Assembly: GCA_002423895.1 (NCBI GenBank)
Contig: DIOL01000012.1
Coordinates: 183,430 to 247,429 of the forward strand
Direction: 5' to 3'
Source: Bacteroidales bacterium UBA5515
Lineage (GTDB): Bacteria; Bacteroidota; Bacteroidia; Bacteroidales; P3
Length of the DNA stretch: 64,000 nt
The position numbers and the translations under genes were made by a program. Numbering within the stretch: position 1 is the stretch's first letter; the number at the start of each line of letters is the position of its first letter. Below are positions 24,291-33,023 of the stretch, in pieces. The notes under the pieces are model-generated. The model was not told the DNA's origin. It ran no database searches and saw only the letters and a list, made by a program, of their open reading frames with translations.

Positions 24291-26719
24291 AAAGGATATC
24301 CAATACCGAAATTGAGCTTGATATTGCTAAATTTAGTGTTTGGCAACACCCATCTATCACTTAAATCTTTGGCAGGATCCCATAATTTTATAGCAAAATC
24401 AAATCTTACAATTATAAATTGAAGATTTAAACGCAATCCTAAACCAGAACCAAGAGCCAATTCATTATAAAACCTGTTAAACTGGAATTGTCCTCCTTCC
24501 ATATCTTTTTGGTCGTAAAGAGTCCAAACATTTCCCACATCCATAAAAGCTGCACCCTCAAAAATAGAATAAATAGGGAAACGATATTCAATATTTCCTC
24601 CAATTTGAATATCTCCAGAGCGGTCATACATTAATTTTGAATCATCCATCTTTGATGAGCCAGGACCAAGTTCTCTTAATTCCCATGCCCTGTGATTATT
24701 GTTACCTCCAGAGAAGAAACTCTTTTCATAAGGTAAGCCTTTAGAGTTTCCATAAGGAACACCAATACCGCCATAAGCCCTGAAAACTAAAGATTGCTTT
24801 TCTGTTAGGTAAATATATTTCTTGATGTCAAAGTCTGTTCTTAAGTATTGATTGTATGGAATGCCAAAAATTGTGTATTGTTTTAAATCGTTTTGAGTCG
24901 ATTTAGCCGTTTTATTTACCAAGTTAATTATATTACCAGCAGATTCAATATTGAAACGGAAATAAAGAAAGTCTTCTTTCTTATTAAGTTTTTGAGAATT
25001 ATAAATAAAACTATATCTGCTTGCAGTAACTAAATGGTCGGAATATTGATATCTGATTCTCCTGTCCAATGTGCTAATAAAATCAACATATTCCTGACTT
25101 GTTATGTTCACCTTTACGAAGTTAATGTCAACAGGGATTATTGCATGAGTATATTTTGTGGAATAGTTCCAGCTATATCCATAGTTGAGGTTAAAAATTG
25201 AACGTTCAAAATAGGTTCTTTTTTGAAAATTATACCCTGCTTTAATTGTTGTGTGAGGAAGGAATTGCATTGAGTAGAATTTAGTTCCAAAAGGAATAAG
25301 GAAACGAGGAAACTCAATTCCAAAGTCAATTCCTGCTTCAAGTGCATTAACCAATGACCAACGGCTTATTGTATCAACTCTATTGCTAAAAATATCACTT
25401 CTCATTTCAAAAGCTGCTTTAGCATTTGAAGAGAATATTTCTGCATTTTTAAAAGTGTTTTTGTGAGAAAGACCAACATTAAACTCCATTCCAAGATTGG
25501 AGCTATTGGTTTCTAATAGAGAATTATTGACAGCAGAAAAGTTAGCCTCCAGTGAGGTTGATATCTGAACAGGCTTTACCAAAGAAAGTCTAATTACACA
25601 ATCCAAAAGGGATGTGTCCAATTCTGTTAAATTATTATCTAAAACTGAAGGGATGTAAGAAATATCAATAAACTTAAAATTCCTCAATTGATTTAAAGCA
25701 TTATATGTTCTTTCAGCATAAACAGGAGAAAAAAGGCTATCTCTTTGAAACATTACACTTCTTAAAATAGGCTTAATATTCATTTTCTTTGGTGTTGGAG
25801 CAATAACAATATATTTGTTTAGTCCAAATTTATCTTTTTGTCTATGGTAAATAATGCTTGTATCTAATTTTGAAAGGTCAGTGTTGAGAAGTTCTGTTGA
25901 ATATTCAGGATAGATATAAATATTCCTCATTTTATATTTTTTGAAAGAAGTGAAAGCATTATCATTTTCCAAATTAACACTATCATTTTCTATGTTTGAA
26001 GCTTTTCTTTTTGAGGAAATAAATAAATTTACCTTTGTTGAATAGTTATTGTTTGCAGTATCAATATTGAATGATATGTATTCAGTACTAAAGTCAAAAT
26101 AACCCTGTCTTCTAAGTTCTAAGGTAAGTCTATCTCTTTCATCAGAAAATATTGTTTCATCATAGTAAATTCCTTTTTTGATGGGAGTATTAGACATTAT
26201 CTCTAAAACAGAAGGCAAAATAGTACTGTCTTCTGCATTTACAAAGAAAGTATCAATTTTATAACGCTTTCCAATATTTACATGATAAAAAACTTCGGCC
26301 TTCCTTTTCTTATAAATAACACTATCTGCAACCTGCCCATCAAAACAACCTTTAATCCTTAAATAATCCTTCATCTCTTGAGAAGAAGAATAGGTCATAT
26401 CTTTATTAAACTCAACAGGCTTTTGTCCTAAACGTCTAAAAACATTTCTATGGAAGAAATTAACTGTTGAATCCTCTCCTGAAGGAGAAATGCTATAGAA
26501 ATACATTCCCAATTTAACACCCAAGAAAGTGCTGTTAGGGTCTTGCCTAACTAAATTTACAAAATCTGATTTAGGAAGAGTTTTACTGTCTACTAAAACC
26601 TTGTTTTTGGATAGCAAATATCCATCTTTTGAAATATGTTTATAAGGGCTACAAGCCGTAATTAAAATTACAGAAAGAAAAAAAATGAATAGTAAATTTA
26701 AGAGTTTTTTAATCTCCAT
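24287..26719 (-). CDS. BamA/TamA family outer-membrane barrel lipoprotein
   Basis: The 810-residue protein starts with a lipobox (ILITACSP), which is typical of Bacteroidota TamA-like proteins. POTRA-like repeats occupy about 30-400 and a 16-strand surface-antigen barrel (D15/Omp85) about 420-810, ending in Phe (NFGIGYPF). The barrel holds the SFFSGGNNNHRAWELRELGPGS stretch in short, with the conserved region VRFDFAIKLWDP near the end. It probably inserts or exports proteins at the outer membrane. It overlaps waaA by 11 bp and is the last gene of the cluster. Confidence 0.87.
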   Translation of the reverse strand: MEIKKLLNLLFIFFLSVILITACSPYKHISKDGYLLSKNKVLVDSKTLPKSDFVNLVRQDPNSTFLGVKLGMYFYSISPSGEDSTVNFFHRNVFRRLGQKPVEFNKDMTYSSSQEMKDYLRIKGCFDGQVADSVIYKKRKAEVFYHVNIGKRYKIDTFFVNAEDSTILPSVLEIMSNTPIKKGIYYDETIFSDERDRLTLELRRQGYFDFSTEYISFNIDTANNNYSTKVNLFISSKRKASNIENDSVNLENDNAFTSFKKYKMRNIYIYPEYSTELLNTDLSKLDTSIIYHRQKDKFGLNKYIVIAPTPKKMNIKPILRSVMFQRDSLFSPVYAERTYNALNQLRNFKFIDISYIPSVLDNNLTELDTSLLDCVIRLSLVKPVQISTSLEANFSAVNNSLLETNSSNLGMEFNVGLSHKNTFKNAEIFSSNAKAAFEMRSDIFSNRVDTISRWSLVNALEAGIDFGIEFPRFLIPFGTKFYSMQFLPHTTIKAGYNFQKRTYFERSIFNLNYGYSWNYSTKYTHAIIPVDINFVKVNITSQEYVDFISTLDRRIRYQYSDHLVTASRYSFIYNSQKLNKKEDFLYFRFNIESAGNIINLVNKTAKSTQNDLKQYTIFGIPYNQYLRTDFDIKKYIYLTEKQSLVFRAYGGIGVPYGNSKGLPYEKSFFSGGNNNHRAWELRELGPGSSKMDDSKLMYDRSGDIQIGGNIEYRFPIYSIFEGAAFMDVGNVWTLYDQKDMEGGQFQFNRFYNELALGSGLGLRLNLQFIIVRFDFAIKLWDPAKDLSDRWVLPNTKFSNIKLNFGIGYPF

Positions 26720-27968
26720 CTTTGTTTTGTAATTGTCCTATTTTAGATAATATTCTTTCGCATGCACCTATATTTTCCTCAATATAACCTCTACAAATAT
26801 CTGAACTTTTTTTGTAATAATCTTCTTTTTCTAATAATTTATCAATCAATTCTCCTAATTTACTGCTTTCATTATAAGAAAAAGCTCCTTCTCTCTCAAT
26901 TAAATCAATGGCTTCCTTAAATTTAATGTAGTTAGGTCCAAAGATAATTGGCTTCCCAAATGTTGCAGCTTCCAAAATATTGTGAATTCCCACTCCAAAG
27001 CCTCCTCCAATATAAGCAATGGTTGCGTATTTATATAAGGAAGATAGAATTCCAATAGAATCAATAATTAATACATTATCCAAATTATCTTTATTGCTAT
27101 AATCTATATTCTCTATTTCAGAATAATTAATTGAATCAGGGAAAAGAGATTTTATTTGTTGAATGTGAGAATTATGTATTTGATGTGGAGCAATAATTAG
27201 CTTAAAAGAAGACTTGGTATTTTTTATTGCTTCTTTCATCATTTCTTCATCCTTCTCCCAACTGCTTCCCATTAAAACTACTTTATCGTTTTGACAGAAT
27301 TCTTCAATCTTAGGAAAATCTTTTGCTTTAAGTGCAATTTCTGCAACTCTATCAAAACGTGTATCTCCAGTAATTATACAATTATTTAATCCAATTGAAT
27401 TAAGTAATTCTTTTGTTTGATTGTTTTGAACAAAGAAATAATCAAAGTTCTTAAGTTGTTTCCTGTACCAACTTCCCCAACGAGAGAAGAAATACTGATT
27501 TGGACGAAGAATAAGAGAAACTTGATAAACTTTTGCTCCTTTTTGTTTTGCTCTTCTAATATGATTATACCAAAATTCATATTTAATGAAGAAAACAAAT
27601 TCAGGATGAGCAAGTTTTATGAATTGTTTAGCATTCTTAATTGAATCACCTGGCAAATAAACCACAACATCTGCCTTGTCATAGTTTTTTCTTATTTCGT
27701 AGCCAGATGGAGAAAAGAAAGAAACTAATATTTTGTATTCAGGATACTTGTTTCTAAAATTCTCAATTAAAGGTCTTCCTTGTTCAAATTCACCCAACGA
27801 AGCACAATGGAACCATGCTACCTTATCTTTTTTAGAAATACCTTCTCTAATTTTTTCAAAAGTTTTTTTACGCCCTTTAATAATTAGTTTTGCTTTTTTA
27901 TTGAAAGGACTAACCAAAAAGATTGATGAAGTGTAAAGAGCAATAAAAATAGAATAGATATATCTCAT
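26709..27968 (-). CDS. waaA: 3-deoxy-D-manno-octulosonic acid (Kdo) transferase
   Basis: Adds Kdo to lipid A precursor at the cytoplasmic face of the inner membrane. The 419-residue protein has an N-terminal hydrophobic anchor (YIYSIFIALYTSSIFLVSPF), WFHCASLGEFEQGRPLI, SFFSPSGYE, KYEFWYNHIRRA and the C-terminal AYIGGGFGVGIHNILEAATFGKPIIFGPN, all WaaA hallmarks. The start at 27968 is the first ATG after the preceding stop and begins the family sequence; an ATG at 28004 would overlap the upstream gene. Confidence 0.95.
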   Translation of the reverse strand: MRYIYSIFIALYTSSIFLVSPFNKKAKLIIKGRKKTFEKIREGISKKDKVAWFHCASLGEFEQGRPLIENFRNKYPEYKILVSFFSPSGYEIRKNYDKADVVVYLPGDSIKNAKQFIKLAHPEFVFFIKYEFWYNHIRRAKQKGAKVYQVSLILRPNQYFFSRWGSWYRKQLKNFDYFFVQNNQTKELLNSIGLNNCIITGDTRFDRVAEIALKAKDFPKIEEFCQNDKVVLMGSSWEKDEEMMKEAIKNTKSSFKLIIAPHQIHNSHIQQIKSLFPDSINYSEIENIDYSNKDNLDNVLIIDSIGILSSLYKYATIAYIGGGFGVGIHNILEAATFGKPIIFGPNYIKFKEAIDLIEREGAFSYNESSKLGELIDKLLEKEDYYKKSSDICRGYIEENIGACERILSKIGQLQNKDGD

Positions 27969-27969
27969 C

Positions 27970-28755
27970 TTAATAATAATATACTTTATCAGCATCACGT
28001 CCAAAGAATGGGAACATCCAACCTGCTTTTATTGTCCACATTCTATCTTGAAAAATTTTATCGTAACTATAATTGTAATTGATTTGATATATTCTTGTAG
28101 TTTTAGTCCAAGCTTGGTTAAACTCAATTCCAACATAGAAGTTTGAAAAGTTTTTCTTTCCCATATGCATATAACCTACAAATCCTGAAAGCGTAACTCC
28201 TCTCATTTGTCTATCGTATAGTAAAGCATAATCTCCTTCCAATTGTTCAGCTATTTCAAGAGTTGATTGATAAATAATTTGATGTTGCAATCCTCCAATA
28301 CCTGCCATTAACATTAATCCTGAATTAGGTCTTTTCTTACTTAATGGAATAATTTTACCAACTTTACCAACCAAACTCAAATTCCTGTTGTAAGCAACAA
28401 CACCTGCATCAGAGCCTTCTTTAGAAATAACAAATTCAGTTCCATCGTTTGTCATTATTCCAGAAAGAATGTCTTCCTTATTCTTAACATTATCACTACC
28501 AAACCCAAATCCAAATTCAAGCATCCAAACAAAATTCTTCTTTGTCTTCCACCCAAAGTTAGCATTCAAATTCATAAAACTTTCATATTTTTTCCCCATT
28601 TCTCCATCAGGAAATGTCCACCCAATTGCTGCTGAGCAAAAAGGAGTTGAAATCGGTTTATCTTGTCCAACAATTTCCTCTCCATTCTCTTTTGTTTGAG
28701 CCAAAAGAGAAGTAAAAGAAACAAGTAAAAGAGAAATAAAAACTAAATGTTTCAT
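27970..28755 (-). CDS. Hypothetical outer-membrane beta-barrel protein
   Basis: The protein has 261 residues with a signal peptide (MKHLVFISLLLVSFTSLLAQ). Alternating aromatic strands (NANFGWKTKKNFVWMLEFGFGFGS, and VGYMHMGKKNFSNFYVGIEF) suggest a small outer-membrane barrel. There is no named family. The gene starts 20 bp after the M14 peptidase gene and ends 1 bp before waaA, so it sits in the same minus-strand operon. Confidence 0.75.
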   Translation of the reverse strand: MKHLVFISLLLVSFTSLLAQTKENGEEIVGQDKPISTPFCSAAIGWTFPDGEMGKKYESFMNLNANFGWKTKKNFVWMLEFGFGFGSDNVKNKEDILSGIMTNDGTEFVISKEGSDAGVVAYNRNLSLVGKVGKIIPLSKKRPNSGLMLMAGIGGLQHQIIYQSTLEIAEQLEGDYALLYDRQMRGVTLSGFVGYMHMGKKNFSNFYVGIEFNQAWTKTTRIYQINYNYSYDKIFQDRMWTIKAGWMFPFFGRDADKVYYY

Positions 28756-28775
28756 ATTCGTTATCTTAATTAGAA

Positions 28776-30464
28776 TTATTCTTTAATAAATTTTATGGTT
28801 TTTCCACCCAAGAGAATCAAATAAACTCCTTTATTCAAATTCTTAATTGAAATATCTGTATTAATATCATTAATCTTTCCTTTAGTTATTTCTATTCCCA
28901 ACATATTGAAAATTGAATAAGAAAAAATATTAGAATTTTCAGGTAAAGAAACTCTAAGTAAATCTTTTGCCGGATTAGGATATATATTAATTAAGAATTT
29001 ATTGTCTTCTGTTTCACCCAAATTGTCTGGTATTTTAGCAAGAATTACATCTTGGTTATTCATTGAATTAGAAGCAATATTCACATTATAGATTGTTTTT
29101 GGATAATACCTATCAGCACTATAAGTTATTGAATAAATTCCTGATTGAATTGGACGATAGTAATAGCCAGTTGAAGCTTTGGAATATACTTCAGAATTAA
29201 AAGCATCGTGACTATTAATAAATATTTTTGCTCTTACAGGTTCATTTGTCAAACTATCTCTAACATATCCTTGAAGTCCTTTTTGGCATGTTTCTATATA
29301 AGAAATCAATCCGCCCTTTAAATAATTCCAATAGTTATTAAGTTGTGTTGTAGATAAACTTTTATCTGATGAAACTTCAAAAGTAATTTCTCTTGAGTGT
29401 TTAAAATAGGTTTGATAGTCTTGTCGAGAACCATCAACAACATACCAATCTCCACCATTAGTATATCCTGAATGAGTAACATCTCTAAAGAAAGTTGAAG
29501 GAGCTAAAGGAGATATTGAGTCAATAAATTGTTGGCAAACTGAGATAAACCAATTTGCATCAGCATGTGATTGAGAATTTGAAGTGTAGGTGTCGAAAGG
29601 GTAATTTAATACTTCAGCACCTCCATGCAAATTTGCAGAAATAGAAAACTCGTTGCTATCGGCATAAGCCATAAAAGCAAGAGTTTCTTTTTGCCAATTT
29701 TCTCCATCAGCATGTAATCCATTTGGAATTGATGGGAAATTACGATTTAAGTCAACTGCATTAGCATTATAGCGAGTAGCAAAAGTAACAGAATTATTAC
29801 CATAAGCGTAAGTTCCGTCTGGATTAGCCAAAGGATTAATATATACTTGAGTACTATTAATGATATTTGTTGCTCTTTGGTCAATTCCATAATTACTCAA
29901 AAGCCAATCAGCTAAACGAAGCATTAAAACATAACCAGTAATTTCATCTCCATGCATTGTTGAAGTATAGAAAAATTTTGGTTTATCAGTATCGGAGTAT
30001 GGATCTGAAGAAATTTTCAAAGCCAGAATTAATGAATCTCTTTCAGAAAAGCCAATAGTATCTAATTTGCAAATATTAGGATAACTTGCAGCAAATCGTC
30101 TCATCATGGAATCGTAAACCAAATATGTTGGATATCTATCCCAAGAACTCATTTGTGAAAGATTGGTTGCCATTGTCAAGGCTTTAGGATAAGATTCAGT
30201 AAATAGGCTATGCTTTAAGTTAAGGGTAAGAAAATTCTTATATTGCTTTTCATTAACATAACCAAGCCAAAATTCTCCTTTAGGATAATCTAAGCTAATG
30301 GTTTTAGACAATAGATTAATGTCTTTAATTTCAGATTTAGGTATAAGAATTTTAGCTTCTTTTCTTTTACTAAGTTCAGTACGCACTTGTTCAATAACAT
30401 TGTTTTGAGAGAAAGCAATGTTTTGAAATGTTAGAATAAAAAGCAATAAAAATATCTTCTTCAT
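28776..30464 (-). CDS. M14 zinc carboxypeptidase with T9SS sorting domain
   Basis: The 562-residue protein has a signal peptide (MKKIFLLLFILTFQNIAFSQ). Zinc motif HGDE (in TSTMHGDEITGYVLMLRL), VDLNRNFP and NLHGGAEVLNYPFD mark an M14 peptidase. A carboxypeptidase-regulatory-like beta domain (GYVRDSLTNEPVRAKIFI) follows, then a C-terminal T9SS sorting domain (NIYPNPAKDLLRVSLPEN). It is probably a secreted metallocarboxypeptidase that trims peptides outside the cell. The ATG at 30494 lies above the promoter box, so 30464 is used. Confidence 0.9.
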   Translation of the reverse strand: MKKIFLLLFILTFQNIAFSQNNVIEQVRTELSKRKEAKILIPKSEIKDINLLSKTISLDYPKGEFWLGYVNEKQYKNFLTLNLKHSLFTESYPKALTMATNLSQMSSWDRYPTYLVYDSMMRRFAASYPNICKLDTIGFSERDSLILALKISSDPYSDTDKPKFFYTSTMHGDEITGYVLMLRLADWLLSNYGIDQRATNIINSTQVYINPLANPDGTYAYGNNSVTFATRYNANAVDLNRNFPSIPNGLHADGENWQKETLAFMAYADSNEFSISANLHGGAEVLNYPFDTYTSNSQSHADANWFISVCQQFIDSISPLAPSTFFRDVTHSGYTNGGDWYVVDGSRQDYQTYFKHSREITFEVSSDKSLSTTQLNNYWNYLKGGLISYIETCQKGLQGYVRDSLTNEPVRAKIFINSHDAFNSEVYSKASTGYYYRPIQSGIYSITYSADRYYPKTIYNVNIASNSMNNQDVILAKIPDNLGETEDNKFLINIYPNPAKDLLRVSLPENSNIFSYSIFNMLGIEITKGKINDINTDISIKNLNKGVYLILLGGKTIKFIKE

Positions 30465-30483
30465 TGTAAATGATAATAATCTA

Positions 30484-30491
30484 CAAAAGTA
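30484..30491 (-). promoter_or_regulatory. -7 promoter box for the M14/barrel/waaA/TamA operon
   Basis: Minus-strand TACTTTTG lies 19 bp before the start at 30464. The four genes that follow are separated by at most 20 bp or overlap. Confidence 0.6.
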
Positions 30492-30565
30492 CATATTTAT
30501 TTTTTAACACTAAAACTGGATAAGATTTTCTTAAGCTCATAATTTGTAAAACCATAAATTCTTTT

Positions 30566-30573
30566 TAATTTTG
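30566..30573 (+). promoter_or_regulatory. -7 promoter box for the nitroreductase
   Basis: TAATTTTG lies 40 bp before the start at 30614. Confidence 0.55.
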
Positions 30574-30613
30574 CCCAATACTCAACGTAAAAAACAAATA
30601 AAATATTGAATCT

Positions 30614-31219
30614 ATGAAATCATTAAAGTTATTATTTATTTCATTCCTATTGTTTAGTACTGTGGCAATTGGGCAAAACAATGAAAATTCAGAAATAGTT
30701 ATGGAGAATATATTAAATCGTAAGAGTGTAAGAAAATACACAAAAGAAGATGTTAAGAAAGAACAATTAGAAATTCTTGTTAGAGCAGGTATGGCTGCCC
30801 CAAGTGCAAGAAATAGTCAACCTTGGTTGTTTTTTGTTATTGATGATAGAGCCATTTTAGATAATCTTGCAAAACAACTTCCTAATGCTAAGATGCTTTT
30901 AAATGCAAAAGCTGCAATAGTTGTTTGTGGTAATTTACAAAAAGTACTTGAAGGAGATGGAAGAGAGTTTTGGGTCCAAGATTGTAGTGCAGCAACTCAA
31001 AATATTCTTTTGGCTGCTGAAAGTATGGGATTAGGTGCTGTTTGGACTGGAGCATATCCAAGAAAAGAAACAGTGAATATTATTAAAGTAGAATTAGGCC
31101 TTCCAGAGCATATAGTACCTTTAAATGTAATACCTATTGGATGGCAAACTGGAGAAGAACAACCAAAACAAAAATACACTGAAGAAAACGTTCGTTGGAA
31201 TAAATGGGAAGATAAATAA
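30614..31219 (+). CDS. Nitroreductase family protein with N-terminal signal peptide
   Basis: The 201-residue FMN-dependent oxidoreductase shows NRKSVRKYTKEDV, MAAPSARNSQPWLFFVID, the central CSAATQNILLAAESMGLGAVWTGAY and the C-terminal VIPIGWQTGEEQP. The first 21 residues (MKSLKLLFISFLLFSTVAIGQ) look like a Sec signal peptide, so the protein may be periplasmic, which is unusual for a flavin-binding cytosolic family. An alternative cytoplasmic start would be the internal ATG just before ENILNRKSV. It faces the hydrogenase operon. Confidence 0.88.
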   Translation: MKSLKLLFISFLLFSTVAIGQNNENSEIVMENILNRKSVRKYTKEDVKKEQLEILVRAGMAAPSARNSQPWLFFVIDDRAILDNLAKQLPNAKMLLNAKAAIVVCGNLQKVLEGDGREFWVQDCSAATQNILLAAESMGLGAVWTGAYPRKETVNIIKVELGLPEHIVPLNVIPIGWQTGEEQPKQKYTEENVRWNKWEDK

Positions 31220-31222
31220 ATA

Positions 31223-31251
31223 AAAAAGGCTCCAATTGGAGCCCTTTTTTT
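31223..31251. terminator. Bidirectional terminator between nitroreductase and hydA
   Basis: The perfect palindrome GGCTCCAATTGGAGCC (31228-31243) is flanked by an A-run on the left and a T-run on the right, so it can end transcripts from both sides. It abuts the hydA stop. Confidence 0.85.
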
Positions 31252-33019
31252 AGTTGTTGTTTCCGCTTCTGTCAATATAATAAGTATGTAAATACTCGTG
31301 AGATTTGAAACAACCAGGTGAACCCCAAAGATCGTAGAATTTTTGAATAGAAGGATTTTCATGTGATTGACGTAAATGTTTATTTTCGTCTTCTGCATAT
31401 AAAATACTCATTCGTTTTTCTTTAACTTGTGGATCATGACTTCTTGGTTGACCACCTCCAGTTATACAACCACCAGGACATCCCATTACTTCAATAAAAT
31501 GGTAAGGAGATGTGCCATTTTTGATTTGTTCCATCAAAAGTTTTGCTCCTGCCAAACCACTTGTAACAGCAATTTTCACTTCTAATCCTTCAAATTGTTT
31601 GTATTGAGGTAGTACTCCTTCTAACTTAATGGTTGCTTCCTTAATTTGGTTTAGACCAACGATAGGAGTAACGTGAAGATTTTCGAAAGGAAGATTTTTG
31701 CCCATTAGTAAAGCATAAACTGTTCTAAGAGCAGCTTCCATAACACCACCAGTTAATCCAAATATATCAGCTGCACCAGTAGAGAATCCCATTGGCTCAT
31801 CAAATTTTTCATCAGGAAGATTTTCAAAATCAATACCTGCCTGTTTAATCATTGAACCTAATTCTCGAGTAGTAATTACGGCATCAACATTTTTCAATCC
31901 ATCATTTTGCATTTCAGCTCTTGTACATTCAAATTTCTTAGCTGTGCAAGGCATAACAGAAACAACAAACATTTTCTTTGCATCCAAACCTTTTTGTTCT
32001 GCATAGAATGATTTTGCCAACGCTCCCAACATCATGTGAGGAGATTTGCATGTTGACAGATTAGGAATTTGTTCAGGATAATAGCTTTCAACATATTTTA
32101 TCCAACCTGGAGAACAACTTGTTATCATTGGTAAGATTGCTTTTTTGCCAGCAAGAACATCGGTAACTCTATGTAAGAATTCCATTCCTTCTTCCATAAT
32201 AGTTAGGTCGGCTGCCCAATCAGTGTCGAAAACATCATCAACACCTAAAGCTCTAATTGCTGCAGCCATTTTACCAGTAACAGATGTGCCAACGGGATAT
32301 CCAAACATTTCTCCAAGAGCAACTCTAACAGCTGGTGCTGTTTGAAAAACAACTCGTTGATTTGGATTATTGATAGCTTCCCAAACCTTTTCTGTGGAAT
32401 CAGTTTCTCTTAAGGCTCCAGTTGGGCAAACAACAGTACATTGTCCACAGAAAGCACATTTAACATTTCCAATTGGCAAATCCATTGAAGGAGAAATTGT
32501 GGTGTCAAATCCTCTGTTTTGAGCATTAAGAATTCCAACACCTTGCACTTCATTACAAACTGTAACGCATCTTCTACAAAGAATACATTTTGAAAGGTCT
32601 CTTGTTATTGAAATTGATTTATCTATTTCATTTCTACAAGAAGTTGTTTCAAATCTGCTTTCTCCAACTCCAAGAGTTTCTCCAAGTTTTTGAAGCTCAC
32701 AAGTTAAATTTCTGTTGCAACTCAAACAAGCTTTTGAGTGATCTGAAAGCATTAGTTCATAAAGAACCTTTCTTGCTTTTATAACCTTTGCTGAATTTGT
32801 GTTTACAACCATTCCTTCTTTAACTTTTGTCATGCAAGCAACCATTAGGGTTTTTGCACCAACAACCTCAACAGAACAAATCCTGCATGAGCCAAACTCA
32901 TGAATTCCTTCCAAATAACAAAGATTTGGAATGATAATACCATTTTCTTTAGCAGCTTGTAAGATTGTAGTGTCTTCTGAAGCTGTTATAACCTTATTGT
33001 TAATTGTTAATTTTACCAT
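31250..33019 (-). CDS. hydA: [FeFe] hydrogenase catalytic subunit (HydA, HydABC type)
   Basis: Interconverts protons and H2 as part of a trimeric NAD-linked, probably electron-bifurcating complex. The protein has 589 residues. In order: a [2Fe-2S] domain (Cys34, 45, 48, 62); the His-Cys3 cluster (HSKACLSCNRNLTC, about 93-107); two [4Fe-4S] sites (CILCRRCVTVC and CAFCGQCTVVC); and the H-cluster domain with TSCSPGW (300-306), MPCTAKKFE (356-364) and EVMGCPGGCITGGGQP (510-525). L1 has Ser where most enzymes have a second Cys. The start at 33019 follows AAAGGAGA; the frame from 33070 would overlap hydB. Confidence 0.96.
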   Translation of the reverse strand: MVKLTINNKVITASEDTTILQAAKENGIIIPNLCYLEGIHEFGSCRICSVEVVGAKTLMVACMTKVKEGMVVNTNSAKVIKARKVLYELMLSDHSKACLSCNRNLTCELQKLGETLGVGESRFETTSCRNEIDKSISITRDLSKCILCRRCVTVCNEVQGVGILNAQNRGFDTTISPSMDLPIGNVKCAFCGQCTVVCPTGALRETDSTEKVWEAINNPNQRVVFQTAPAVRVALGEMFGYPVGTSVTGKMAAAIRALGVDDVFDTDWAADLTIMEEGMEFLHRVTDVLAGKKAILPMITSCSPGWIKYVESYYPEQIPNLSTCKSPHMMLGALAKSFYAEQKGLDAKKMFVVSVMPCTAKKFECTRAEMQNDGLKNVDAVITTRELGSMIKQAGIDFENLPDEKFDEPMGFSTGAADIFGLTGGVMEAALRTVYALLMGKNLPFENLHVTPIVGLNQIKEATIKLEGVLPQYKQFEGLEVKIAVTSGLAGAKLLMEQIKNGTSPYHFIEVMGCPGGCITGGGQPRSHDPQVKEKRMSILYAEDENKHLRQSHENPSIQKFYDLWGSPGCFKSHEYLHTYYIDRSGNNN

Positions 33020-33023
33020 TTCT

